The notes: generated from the letters alone by a model not told the origin. A stretch of DNA of 40,423 bases from Nonomuraea cypriaca (GCF_015645445.1 NZ_JADOGI010000088.1:1-40423); one strand, 5' to 3'; positions 23,870 through 32,477 are shown, numbered from the stretch's first letter. Made by a program: numbers and translations.

Positions 23870-24146
23870 GTGGATGCGCTGGACTGGATCGTTCCCTTTC
23901 CGAAAGAGGCCGCCATTGGCCGCTCTCATGTTGATCTGACCGGCTGCGACCTCCAGGGCGACCACACCACCGCCACCGCCCTGACGGCCCTGCGCGCAGC
24001 CCTCGCCCCCGGCTCGCTTCCTGTGGAGGTCAGGATCGACGCCGGGGCGGGGCTGCCGGCCGAAGGGTACACGCTGACCGCCGGCGCCGGTGGCGTGGCG
24101 ATCGTGGGGGCAGACCCGGCCGGGGCCTTCTACGGCGCGCAGACAC
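23870..24146 (+). pseudogene. Truncated glycoside hydrolase family 20 (beta-hexosaminidase) N-terminal fragment
   Basis: From GTG 23870 the protein opens with WIVPFPKEA and runs into EGYTLTAGAGGVAIVGADPA then GAFYGAQT, the textbook end of the GH20 N-terminal (GH20b) domain, which should continue into LRQLL and a 350-residue catalytic barrel. Instead, after about residue 91 the frame enters DNA that is the antisense of a truncated FAD oxidoreductase gene. So only the non-catalytic N-domain remains. The open frame continues to 24397, but that part is shadow sequence. Its promoter and operator appear intact, so the fragment may still be transcribed into the neighbour's antisense strand. Confidence 0.75.
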
Positions 24147-25130
24147 ACGCCCGGCGGCACCTCGGGGTCGTGGGTGAGGAAGTACAGCAGGTCGTGGGCG
24201 TGATGCAGGTGGTGCAGCCGGATGCGCTCGCGTTCCTCGGGACCGGCGTCGGGATAGGCCCAGGCCGACCGGTCGAGCACGCTGAGGGAGAACGGGCCGA
24301 GCGAGTTGCCGTCGCACTTTGCCGTTCGGGAGGTTGGGCTCCAGGCCGACGAGCCGCCCGGCGCGCGGCTCGACGCCCTGCTCCCGCCAGTGCCTGAACA
24401 ACCGCCGGCCCAGCTCCCAGTGCTCCTCGTCGTATCCGGGCCGCCGCTCGATCGGGATCCGGTCGGCGGCCGTGCTGAGGCAGACGCGGTAGCCGTACGA
24501 CATGACGCCGCCGTCGCCCGCGCCGACCTCGGCCATCGGCCCGTCGGCGACCTGCGGCAGCAGCGTGCCGTCTGCCAGGAACGGCGAGATCCACGGCGGG
24601 AAGTTGTGCATGCCGGGCACCACTTCGCGGCGCCCGGCGAAGGTCTCCCCGTGCAGCGCGCGGTCCTCCCTGCCGACCCGGTACGACACGCCGGCCGCGG
24701 CCAGCAGGTCGCCCTCGTAACTCGCGTCCACGAACGCCCCGGCCGCGAAGTCGCCGGCCACGGTGGCGATGGAGAAGATCCGCTCGCCGCTCGTGACCAC
24801 CGTCCGGAGCGGGGCCCCGACCACGACCTCGACCCCGGCGCGCTCCAGCCACGAGCGGAAGACGGCCTCGGCGACGTGCGGCTCAGGGCCGGCGTAGTGG
24901 CCGGGGGCGACCCCGTACGCGTCGGCGACGGCCCGGCGGAACTCGGCGGCCATCCCGCCCAGCACGCGGGAGTCGCCGACGTCGGTGTAGCCGAGCCCGC
25001 CCGAGGTCATGCCGCCCACGTGCCGGCCAGGCTCGACCAGGACCGTGTCGAGGCCGCGCCGGGCGGCGGCGACGGCGGCGCAGACGCCCGCCGACGTCGC
25101 GCCGTACACGACCACCTCCGCCTGCCTCAT
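24147..25130 (-). pseudogene. FAD-dependent oxidoreductase, frameshifted and 3'-truncated
   Basis: Start ATG 25130 overlaps the glycosidase stop (ATGA). The dinucleotide fold is intact (VVVYGATSAGVCAAVAAARRG, then HVGGMTSGGLGYTD), as in FAD_oxidored proteins of sugar clusters. After VGLEPNLPNGK one extra base in the T3 run at 24318-24320 (A3 on the coding strand) breaks the frame. Removing it gives KCDGNSLGPFSLSVLDRSAW, continuing to HHAHDLLYFLTHDPEVP. Homology then stops at about 24147, where the GH20 fragment from the other strand begins, so the C-terminal region is deleted. Family members run to roughly 450-600 residues. Two independent lesions make this a clear pseudogene, barring a sequencing error for the first. 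Confidence 0.8.
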
Positions 25131-26836
25131 CGCCGCCACCACTTCGCCACGAGGCGCAGGTCCTCGCCGGTGATCCGCTCGCCGGAGTTGTCGATGGACT
25201 CGGCGTAGTACAGGGCGGGGACGCCGAGCGCGGGTTGCGCTTCGGCGTAGGCGAGCCAGTCGGCCCTGCTGGGCATCGGCCACTGGTCGGTGTCGATGAG
25301 GTGGCCGGGCATGGCGCTGGTGGCCACCGCGTGGCGGAAGCGGAGCTGGTCGACGGCCGGCACGGGGTCGCCGTGGGGGTCGAGCTCCAGCACGTCGTTG
25401 AGCCTGATCATGTCGCTCACGTCGGCGAACGCGGGATGCGGCGTGTGCGTGATCATCAGGGCGTCGGGTTTGACGCGTTTGGCGGCCTGGTACATGGTGC
25501 CGAGCAGCTCGTACAGGAGGGCGAGCCCCCAGGTGGAGCCGTACGCCTTCAGGTGGGACCCGCTGGGGAACCACTGCGTGAAGTCGATCTTGAATCCGTC
25601 GGCGTCCAGGTCGCCGAGCAGCCGTTCCATGATCTGCTGGATCCGCAGGCGGTAGGCCGGGTTCGACGGGTCGGCGGCCACGGCGCGCCCGCCCGCGTCG
25701 GTCACGCACTCCTCCGCGGGCAGCCCGTCGGGCGACCACGCCCGCCACCACAGCAGCACGCGCTGGCCGCGCGCGTGCCTGGCGGCGATCCACTCTCTGA
25801 GCGCCGGCCACTTGGCCGGGTCAGGCTCCATGTCGCCGTACGTGAGCTGCCACCGGTCGTCGATGACGACGGTCCCCGGCACGACGCCGTGCTCCTCCAG
25901 CCTGGCCAGCCACTCGTCGTAGAGGTCCCGCCTGGACAGCTCCACCGGGGAGACGCCGTCGGCGCGGGCGCACTGGGCGCCCCAGCCGCAGAAGATCGGC
26001 TCGCTCCACCAGGAGTGCCGCTCCCCGATCGGGCCCTCCGGCGCCAGGCCGTGCGCGACCAGGTCCGTCCGGTGGTGCGCGATCGCCTCGGACGGGGACG
26101 ACGCGGCGCGGAACACGATCGCCGGCGACGTCCACGCGCCGCGTACCTCCGTGTGGCCCTCGTAGTCGAGCCGCAGCAGCGCCCCGCCGTCCAGCGGCTC
26201 GTACGCGACCTCGGTGAACGTCAGGTCGCCGATCCCGGCGCGTACGGAGGCGCCGAGCCAGGGGCCGCCGGGCACGTCGGTCGGCCCGTCCGGCTCCTCC
26301 TTGCAGAACGCCAGCGCCAGCGGCGGCGGCGAGAAGACGGCGTGCAGCCGGCCGGGCGAGGCGTCCCCGATCACGGTGAGCGCGATCGGCGTGGACACCG
26401 GCCTGACGACCTGCACGGGATGGGCGGGGGTGGGATTGAAGACGCCGCGCGCGTGCACCGCCGTGCGGAACGTGCCCGCCGCGCGGGTGTTGAGCACGGC
26501 CCGCCCGCCGAGCAGCGTGACGTCGCCGAGCACGCCGCGGCCCTCGACGCGCACCTCGAGCGCGACCGTCTCCGGCGTGCAGGTGAGCCGGACCGTCTTG
26601 GTCTCCCATCCGGTCGTGCGCTGGGGGACGTCGAAGACGACCAGGTCCTCGCCCTCGACGAGCACGGGCGGGAGGGTCTCGTACGTCTCGTCACGCCCGC
26701 CCGAGGTGTGGACCGAGGCGATCAGGCTGAGCGTCATCCAGCCTTCCAGCTCGGCGCTGGGGCCCGCGCGCGAGACGGTCAGCCGATAGTGGCCGCTGTC
26801 CAGGTGGTATGCCTTGTCAGTGGTGGTGATCCGCAT
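25127..26836 (-). CDS. TIM-barrel glycoside hydrolase (clan GH-D / GH31-GH36-like)
   Basis: 569 residues: an N-terminal beta-sandwich (1-250) and a barrel (about 260-569). VVIDDRWQLTYGDMEPD, ARGQRVLLWWRAWSPDG and DADGFKIDFTQWFP follow the alpha-galactosidase/alpha-glucosidase pattern; the Asp in FKIDF is the expected nucleophile. SAMPGHLIDTDQWPM marks a later strand that could supply the acid/base. The exact family and sugar are not clear. No signal peptide. ATG 26836 comes 3 nt after the preceding stop with no ribosome site, so translation is probably coupled. It lies in the ABC transporter operon and is probably the enzyme acting on the imported glycoside; it looks intact. Confidence 0.8.
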   Translation of the reverse strand: MRITTTDKAYHLDSGHYRLTVSRAGPSAELEGWMTLSLIASVHTSGGRDETYETLPPVLVEGEDLVVFDVPQRTTGWETKTVRLTCTPETVALEVRVEGRGVLGDVTLLGGRAVLNTRAAGTFRTAVHARGVFNPTPAHPVQVVRPVSTPIALTVIGDASPGRLHAVFSPPPLALAFCKEEPDGPTDVPGGPWLGASVRAGIGDLTFTEVAYEPLDGGALLRLDYEGHTEVRGAWTSPAIVFRAASSPSEAIAHHRTDLVAHGLAPEGPIGERHSWWSEPIFCGWGAQCARADGVSPVELSRRDLYDEWLARLEEHGVVPGTVVIDDRWQLTYGDMEPDPAKWPALREWIAARHARGQRVLLWWRAWSPDGLPAEECVTDAGGRAVAADPSNPAYRLRIQQIMERLLGDLDADGFKIDFTQWFPSGSHLKAYGSTWGLALLYELLGTMYQAAKRVKPDALMITHTPHPAFADVSDMIRLNDVLELDPHGDPVPAVDQLRFRHAVATSAMPGHLIDTDQWPMPSRADWLAYAEAQPALGVPALYYAESIDNSGERITGEDLRLVAKWWRR

Positions 26837-26839
26837 GGT

Positions 26840-27040
26840 CTAGCCGAATGCCTCGATCTTCGGGGGAACGGGGGCGGTGCCGCCCCCGGCGATGAGCTGG
26901 GCATAGTAGCGCCCGGAATCCTTGATCGTGCGGGTGCCTGTCGCGTAGACGCCGCCGTTCTCGGTGATCATGAGCGGCGTGCCGGGGAAACGGCGGCTCA
27001 GCCCGCCCGCGCCCCACAGGAATCCGGCGGGAAAGGTCAT
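26840..27040 (-). pseudogene. Collapsed GH1 beta-glucosidase (about 66 codons)
   Basis: ATG 27040 overlaps the permease stop (ATGA) and the frame is open to TAG 26840. The first 12 residues, MTFPAGFLWGAG, are a GH1 N-terminus. The chain then jumps to RRFPGTPLMITENGGVY, the GH1 nucleophile strand (ITENG) normally about 350 residues later, then to TIKDSGRYYAQLI, the GH1 C-terminal helix. Two internal in-frame deletions explain this. The peptide cannot form a barrel, so no activity is expected, yet the frame and coupling are preserved, which may maintain translation into the next gene. Confidence 0.8.
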
Positions 27041-27864
27041 CCCTTGCTCCCCGTGGTCGCGATGCCCTTGACGAAGTGCTTCTGGCCCAGGAAGAACAGG
27101 ATGATCATCGGGATCGTGGTGATCACGCTGGCCGTCATGACGATCTCCCAGTGCCACTCCCCGCCGAACCCGAACTGGTCGAGCAGCGCCTTCAGCCCGC
27201 GCGGCACGGTGAACGTGGAGGAGTCGCGCAGGTAGATCAGCGGCCGCATCAGGTCGGTCCAGGCCGCCTGGAACTCGAACAGCAGCGTCACCACGACCGC
27301 CGGCCTGCACAGCGGCAACGCGACCCTGGTGAAGATCTGCCAGTTGTTCGCCCCGTCGATCTTCGCCGCCTCGAACGGCTCGCGCGGCAGCCCGAGGAAG
27401 AACTGACGCAGCAGGAAGATGTAGAAGGCGCTGCCGAACAGGTTCTGGGCCCACAGCGGAGTGAGCGTGCCGACCATGCCGAGAGAGTTCCAGATGAGGA
27501 ACACCGGGATCATGGTGACCGCGCCGGGCAGCATCATGGTGGCCAGCACGACGCCGAACAACGCTCCCCTGCCGGGGAAGCGGAAGTAGGCGAAGCCCCA
27601 CGCCACCATCGCGCTGGTGACCGTCACCGCGACCGCGGCCAGCACCGTCACCAGCACCGTGTTGAACATCCACAGCGCCAGCGGCGCCTCCTGCCACACC
27701 CTGATGTAGTTGTCGAAGGTGAACGTCTCCGGCAGGATCCGGTGGTCGAACACCTCGCTGCGCGGCTTGAACGAGGCGCTGAACAGCCAGATGAACGGGT
27801 AGATGAAGGCGACCGTGAACGCGCTCAGCGCGGTCCACGTCAGAATCTTCCTGAACCGCCTCAC
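27037..27864 (-). CDS. Carbohydrate ABC transporter permease (MalG-type)
   Basis: 275 residues with six membrane segments, the first at about 10-30. The inner-membrane coupling loop EAAKIDGANNWQIFTRVALPLCRP is the EAA motif that docks the ATPase. GTG 27864 is fixed by the GTGA overlap with the first permease and a GGGGG ribosome site. No ATPase gene is encoded nearby; such actinobacterial sugar importers usually share an MsiK-type ATPase located elsewhere. With its partners it should import an oligosaccharide or glycoside for the adjacent glycosidases. Confidence 0.95.
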   Translation of the reverse strand: MRRFRKILTWTALSAFTVAFIYPFIWLFSASFKPRSEVFDHRILPETFTFDNYIRVWQEAPLALWMFNTVLVTVLAAVAVTVTSAMVAWGFAYFRFPGRGALFGVVLATMMLPGAVTMIPVFLIWNSLGMVGTLTPLWAQNLFGSAFYIFLLRQFFLGLPREPFEAAKIDGANNWQIFTRVALPLCRPAVVVTLLFEFQAAWTDLMRPLIYLRDSSTFTVPRGLKALLDQFGFGGEWHWEIVMTASVITTIPMIILFFLGQKHFVKGIATTGSKG

Positions 27865-28793
27865 GGCTGCCCCCCTTCGTAGTGGACGAACCGCCTGGTC
27901 ACCATCATCTGCACGGCGGTGATCACCATGATCACGATGAACAGCAGCCAGGCCAGCGCCGAGGCGTAGCCCATGTGCAGGAACTCGAACGCCTGCTGGA
28001 AGAGGTAGATCGCGTAGAAGAGCGCCGCGTCGTTGCTGTAGGTGCTGTTGCCCGCGCCGAAGAAGGCGGTGTACGCCTCGGTGAACGACTGCAGGGCGTT
28101 GATGCTGTCCACGATGAACAGGAAGAAGAGCGTCGGGCTGATCATCGGCACGGTGATGCGCAGCGTGCGCTTCCACCATCCGGCGCCGTCGACCAGCGCG
28201 GAGTCGTACAGCTCCTGCGGGACGCCGCGCAGCGCGGCCAGGATGATGACCACCGAGGACCCGACGGTCCACAGGCTCATCAGCACCAATCCCGGCTTGA
28301 CCCAGTCGGGGTCGGTGGTCCAGGCGGGGCCGTCGATGCCGAAGACACCGAGGATTTCGTTGATCAGGCCGCTCTGGCCGTTGAACAGCATCAGCAGCAG
28401 GATGCCGACGGCCACCGGCGGCGTCATCTTGGGCAGGAAGAAGGCCGTGCGGAAGAAGCCGGTCGCCTTCGTGGCGCTGTTGAGCAGCAGCGCCAGGCCC
28501 AGCGAGACGACGAGCTGGGTCGGCACGGACATCACGGTGAAGACGAACGTGTTCCAGAGCGCCAGCCCGACCTTGGGATCCTCGAAGAGGGTCACGTAGT
28601 TGTCGAAGCCGACGAACGACGGGTCGTTGATGACGTCGTAGTCGGTCAGCGACAGGTAGGCGCTGTTGATGACGGGCCAGGCGGTGAAGATCAGGAAACC
28701 GAGGATCCAGGGGCTGATGAACAGCAGCGCCGCCCGGGTCTCGATCCACCGCATGGACTTCCGTCGCGGGGTTCTGGTGTGGGTCGGGGGCAT
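27861..28793 (-). CDS. Carbohydrate ABC transporter permease (MalF-type)
   Basis: 310 residues, six predicted membrane segments beginning with ALLFISPWILGFLIFTAWPV. The EAA-type loop is ELYDSALVDGAGWWKRTLRITVPMISP. ATG 28793 lies one base after the binding-protein stop and the gene overlaps the second permease by GTGA; an internal ATG at 28754 is a possible alternative. It forms a heterodimer with the MalG-type partner. Intact, and typical for the CUT1 family. Confidence 0.95.
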   Translation of the reverse strand: MPPTHTRTPRRKSMRWIETRAALLFISPWILGFLIFTAWPVINSAYLSLTDYDVINDPSFVGFDNYVTLFEDPKVGLALWNTFVFTVMSVPTQLVVSLGLALLLNSATKATGFFRTAFFLPKMTPPVAVGILLLMLFNGQSGLINEILGVFGIDGPAWTTDPDWVKPGLVLMSLWTVGSSVVIILAALRGVPQELYDSALVDGAGWWKRTLRITVPMISPTLFFLFIVDSINALQSFTEAYTAFFGAGNSTYSNDAALFYAIYLFQQAFEFLHMGYASALAWLLFIVIMVITAVQMMVTRRFVHYEGGQP

Positions 28794-28794
28794 C

Positions 28795-30186
28795 TCAGTT
28801 CGTACGCTTCGTCCATCCGGCCCAGGCCTCGTCCAGCGCCGCCTGCGCGTCCTGCTGCGCCTTGTCGAGCGCCTCCTGAGGCTCCTCCTGGCCGTTGAGC
28901 ACCCGGTTCACCGCGTCCTGCCAGGCGGTCTTGAACTCGGAGTCGGCCGGGTTGGCGGGGAGGCTGAAGGTGTGCTGGTTGGCCTCGTAGAACGCCTTGA
29001 CCCCGGAGTCCCAGGGCTCGCCGCCGGAGGTGAGCATCTTCTCGATCTCGGCGTCGGCCTCGGTGTTGCCGGTCAGGATGCCGGTGAACGGCTTGCCGTC
29101 GGCCTTGCGGCTGTCCAGCCGCTTCTGCGCGGCGGTCTTCCAGGAGTCGACGAGCGTCATGGTCTTGGCGAACCTGCAGGCCGCCCCCGGGTTCTTGGAG
29201 CCCCTCGGGATGGCCCACGACGACCCGGAGGAGTAGGCCAGCGGCTCGCCCTGCGGCGTGCGGAAGGTGTCGAACACCAGCGGAACCTTGGGCGAGACGT
29301 CGTTGAGCACGTTGACGTACCACTGCTCCATCGGCATGGCGCCCAGCTCCTTGCCGGCGAACTGGTTGCCCTTGCCGAAGAAGTCGGCGGCGTCGCGCAC
29401 GGCCTTCACCTTCGCGAAGCCGCCCTGCTCCTCGTAGACGCCGACGGCGAACTCCAGCGCCTTGACCACCTGGGGGCTGTTGAGCTGGGCCGTCCTGCCG
29501 TCGGCGGACAGCAGGTCGGCACCGTTGGCCTTGGCCCACAGCGGCAGGAACTCCGGCAGCTTGCTGTCGTAACCGATCGCCTGGAGCTTGCCACCCGGCG
29601 CCTTGACCAGCTTCTTGGCCGCCGCGGTGACCTTGTCCCAGTTGGAGCCGTTGACGTCCTCGATCGTCAGCCCGGCCTCCTTGAGCAGGTCGCCGTTGGC
29701 CATCGTGATCTGGACCTGGTTGAACTCGGGGATGGCCCAGGTCTCACCGCCGAACGTCACCTGGCCGAGGGCGTTCTTGTTGTACATCGAGGTGTCGATC
29801 TGCTCGCCCTGGATGCACGCCGTCAGCGGGACGATCGCGCCGCGCGAGGCGAAGGTGCCGATCTGGTCGCGGTTGGCGTAGATGAGGTCCGGCGGGTCGC
29901 CGGCCGCGACCGACGACAGGAACTGCTGGATGTCGAGGTCGCCCTCGATCAGCTTCACGTCCGCGCCGCCCAGCGACGCCTTGGCCAGATCGACGCGGGT
30001 CGAGCCGATCTCGTCGGTCGCGCCGAAGCCCATGACGGAGATGGTGCCCTGGAACTTGGTGGCCGGGTCGAACTGGCCTGGGGATTGGGCCGGTGCCGCC
30101 CCACCGCCGGTCCCCTTGGCACACGAGGTGAGGGCCAGTGCCAGGGACACCGACAGGACGGACCAGCGGATGAATGGGGATCTCAC
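28795..30186 (-). CDS. Extracellular sugar-binding lipoprotein (ABC transporter)
   Basis: 463 residues. A lipoprotein signal with Arg-rich start (MRSPFIRW), hydrophobic core and lipobox LALTSC puts the mature protein on the outer face of the membrane. The rest is a CUT1 family 1 solute-binding fold. GTG 30186 gives an ideal signal length, although GGAGG is 12 nt away; the frame is open to GTG 30207. It is the first gene of an operon running through two permeases, the GH1 remnant, the glycosidase and the FAD pseudogene. The upstream promoter carries two LacI-like palindromes. The ligand is unknown. Confidence 0.93.
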   Translation of the reverse strand: MRSPFIRWSVLSVSLALALTSCAKGTGGGAAPAQSPGQFDPATKFQGTISVMGFGATDEIGSTRVDLAKASLGGADVKLIEGDLDIQQFLSSVAAGDPPDLIYANRDQIGTFASRGAIVPLTACIQGEQIDTSMYNKNALGQVTFGGETWAIPEFNQVQITMANGDLLKEAGLTIEDVNGSNWDKVTAAAKKLVKAPGGKLQAIGYDSKLPEFLPLWAKANGADLLSADGRTAQLNSPQVVKALEFAVGVYEEQGGFAKVKAVRDAADFFGKGNQFAGKELGAMPMEQWYVNVLNDVSPKVPLVFDTFRTPQGEPLAYSSGSSWAIPRGSKNPGAACRFAKTMTLVDSWKTAAQKRLDSRKADGKPFTGILTGNTEADAEIEKMLTSGGEPWDSGVKAFYEANQHTFSLPANPADSEFKTAWQDAVNRVLNGQEEPQEALDKAQQDAQAALDEAWAGWTKRTN

Positions 30187-30260
30187 GGGGGTAATTCGCC
30201 TCCACACTGATCAAGCGGGGCATCAGGCATGTTGATGACGGCCACGTGGCGCCAGGCCAG

Positions 30261-30314
30261 TGTGGCAACGTTCACACATCTGAGAACGTACCCATACCGC
30301 TGAAATCCCGTCAA
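30261..30314 (-). promoter_or_regulatory. Promoter with two LacI-like operators for the sugar ABC operon
   Basis: Minus strand TTGACG (30314-30309), 18-bp spacer, TACGTT (30290-30285). GGGTACGTTCTC overlaps the -10. Just downstream is TGTGTGAACGTTGCCACA (30278-30261), palindromic at 14 of 18 positions with the central AACGTT typical of LacI sites. Binding is inferred. Confidence 0.5.
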
Positions 30315-30399
30315 CCACTCAATTCACAGCGTTCCAGTGCTGTTAAGAACGACGAGAGGTATGGGACGCCGGCCGCGATGCCCACAATCCCTTGGGCTT

Positions 30400-30462
30400 C
30401 CGCACACATGAGAGGGCCCGGCCCGCCTCGCAGGGGAGGAGGCGGCCGGGCCCTCTGTGCGG
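30400..30462. terminator. Long GC-rich hairpin terminator after actP
   Basis: AGAGGGCCCGGCC (30411-30423) pairs perfectly with GGCCGGGCCCTCT (30444-30456). The inner CGCCTC/GAGGCG pairs with a one-base bulge, and the outer CGCAC/GTGCG adds more. It starts 43 nt beyond the actP stop. No T-tract. It also shields the sugar operon promoter. Confidence 0.75.
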
Positions 30463-30504
30463 AAGGCGCCTCACCGGGCAGGTGGCGCCTTCACCGGGAT
30501 GGGA

Positions 30505-32124
30505 TCAGTGCTTGGTGGCCTGTTCGGCGCCCACTCCGGTGAGGGAGCGGACCTCGATCTCGGCGTACTTGGCGGCGTTGTACTCCTTGCTGAGGATCGT
30601 GCCGAGCCAGCCGCACAGGAAGCCGAGCGGGATGGAGACGATGCCGGGGTTGCTCAGCGGGAACCAGGCGAAGTCGGCCGTCTTGAACAGCGCCGTCGGG
30701 CCTCCGGAGACCACCGGCGAGAAGATCACCAGCAGCAGGGCGGAGACCAGGCCGCCGTAGATCGCCGAGACCGCCCCGGCGGTGTTGAACCGCTTCCAGA
30801 ACAGGCTGAAGAGGATCGCCGGCAGGTTGCCGGACGCCGCCACCGCGAACGCCAGCGCCACCAGGAACGCCACGTTCTGGTTCTGGGCGAGGATGCCGAG
30901 CCCGATCGCGGCGGCGCCGATGACCAGGGCCGAGACGCGGGCCACCACGACCTCCTGGCGCTCGCTGGCCTGGCCGCGCTTGAAGACGTGCGCGTACAGG
31001 TCGTGGGCGAAGCTGGAGGAGGAGGCGAGGGTGAGCCCGGCGACCACGGCCAGGATCGTGGCGAAGGCCACGGCGCCGATGAACGCCAGCAGGATCGTGC
31101 CGCCGACCGGACCGAAGATCTCCTCGCCGATCCGCTGCGCCAGCAGGGGCGCCGCGGTGTTGCCCGCGGCGTCGCCCTCGGTGATCGCCGTCCTGCCGAC
31201 CAGGGCGGCCGCGCCGAAACCGAGGACCAGCGTCAGGAGGTAGAACACGCCGATGATGCCGATGCCCCACATGACCGACTTGCGGGCGTCCTTGGCGGTC
31301 GGGACGGTGTAGAAGCGGATGAGGATGTGCGGCAGGCCCGCCGTGCCCAGGACCAGTGCCAGGCCCAGGCTGATCAGGTCGATCTTCCCGGCCAGGCCCT
31401 GCGCGTCGGTGCCGTACTTCTGGCCGGGGCTCAGGAAGGCCTCCGGGTTACCCGCCGGGCCGCTCGTGGTGGCGGCCTGGCTGAGCAGGGCCGAGAGGTT
31501 GAAGCCGAACTTGCCCAGCACCAACAGCGTCACCAGGGCGGCGCCGCTCATCAGCAGCACGGCCTTGACGATCTGGACCCAGGTGGTGCCCTTCATGCCG
31601 CCGAAGACCACGTAGACGACCATGAGCGCGCCCACGCCGATGATCGTCCAGATCTTGCCGGCGTCCGACGTGATGCCGAGCAGCAGGCCGACCAGGGCGC
31701 CCGCGCCCACCATCTGCGCCAGCAGGTAGAAGATGCTGACCACGATCGTGGACACGCCGGCGGCCGTGCGGACCGGCCTGGGGCTCATCCGGAACGCCAG
31801 CACGTCAGCCATGGTGAACTTGCCGGAGTTCCGCATCAACTCGGCCACCAGCAGCAGCGCGACCAGCCACGCCACCAGGAAGCCGATCGAGTACAGGAAC
31901 CCGTCGTAGCCGGACAGCGCGATGATGCCGGCGATGCCGAGGAAGGAGGCGGCCGACATGTAGTCGCCGCCGATCGCCAGGCCGTTCTGCACGCCGCTGA
32001 ACGACCGGCCGCCCGCGTAGTAGTCGGCGGCCGTCTTGGTCTGCCGGCTCGCCCAGATCGTGATCGCCAGCGTCGCGGCGACGAAGGTGAGGAAGAGGAT
32101 CATCCCGAGGGTGGTCGAGCTCAC
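30505..32124 (-). CDS. actP: Cation/acetate symporter ActP (SSS family)
   Basis: 539 residues, about 13 membrane segments. It opens with TIWASRQTKTAADYYAGGRS, the SSS-family signature, followed by GLAIGGDYMSAASFLG at the first sodium site. FGGMKGTTWVQIVKAVLL and GTAGLPHILIRFYTVPTAKDAR are diagnostic of ActP-type acetate/propionate permeases. Start GTG 32124 overlaps the DUF485 stop (GTGA), the standard yjcH-actP pairing. It imports acetate or other short carboxylates with a cation. A long hairpin follows the stop. The usual partner acs is not in this window. Confidence 0.93.
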   Translation of the reverse strand: MSSTTLGMILFLTFVAATLAITIWASRQTKTAADYYAGGRSFSGVQNGLAIGGDYMSAASFLGIAGIIALSGYDGFLYSIGFLVAWLVALLLVAELMRNSGKFTMADVLAFRMSPRPVRTAAGVSTIVVSIFYLLAQMVGAGALVGLLLGITSDAGKIWTIIGVGALMVVYVVFGGMKGTTWVQIVKAVLLMSGAALVTLLVLGKFGFNLSALLSQAATTSGPAGNPEAFLSPGQKYGTDAQGLAGKIDLISLGLALVLGTAGLPHILIRFYTVPTAKDARKSVMWGIGIIGVFYLLTLVLGFGAAALVGRTAITEGDAAGNTAAPLLAQRIGEEIFGPVGGTILLAFIGAVAFATILAVVAGLTLASSSSFAHDLYAHVFKRGQASERQEVVVARVSALVIGAAAIGLGILAQNQNVAFLVALAFAVAASGNLPAILFSLFWKRFNTAGAVSAIYGGLVSALLLVIFSPVVSGGPTALFKTADFAWFPLSNPGIVSIPLGFLCGWLGTILSKEYNAAKYAEIEVRSLTGVGAEQATKH

Positions 32125-32450
32125 GGAGTCTTCTCCTCAACCTCGTGGCGGAGCTTGTCGGCGATGGGGTCGAGCTTCTTCTCGGCATGCCTGGAGTACG
32201 CCCACGCGATGAGGAACGTGGACACGAACTGCAACAGACCGAAGACCAGCCCGACGTTGATGTCGCCGAGCAGCTTGATCGCCATGAAGCCGCGCGCCCA
32301 CCCGGACAGCACCACGTAGAGCAGGTACCACGCGAGGAACGCCACGGTCATGGGGAACGTCCACGCACGGAAACGCCGCTTCAGCTCCTGGAACTCACTA
32401 CTTTCCTGTACTTGTTCATAGACCGACGCGTCATGTTCTCTTGTCGTCAC
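32121..32450 (-). CDS. DUF485 membrane protein (YjcH-like, ActP partner)
   Basis: 109 residues with two membrane helices (FPMTVAFLAWYLLYVVLSGW and VGLVFGLLQFVSTFLIAWAY) after the DUF485 motif FQELKRRFRAWTFP. Its function is unknown but it is almost always encoded just before an acetate permease, as here. GTG 32450 is chosen because GGAGG lies 4 nt upstream; the frame opens at 32498, but that start would run through the CRP-like site and has no ribosome site. Confidence 0.92.
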   Translation of the reverse strand: MTTREHDASVYEQVQESSEFQELKRRFRAWTFPMTVAFLAWYLLYVVLSGWARGFMAIKLLGDINVGLVFGLLQFVSTFLIAWAYSRHAEKKLDPIADKLRHEVEEKTP

Positions 32451-32461
32451 GAGACCTCCAC

Positions 32462-32477
32462 TGTGATGCGGATCACG
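32462..32477. promoter_or_regulatory. CRP-like binding site upstream of the DUF485-actP operon
   Basis: TGTGA-TGCGGA-TCACG matches the CRP consensus TGTGA-N6-TCACA at 9 of 10 positions. It lies 12-27 bp upstream of the GTG start, so a bound dimer would cover the promoter start region. Acetate metabolism genes are known CRP targets in other bacteria; repression or activation here cannot be told. Confidence 0.45.
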
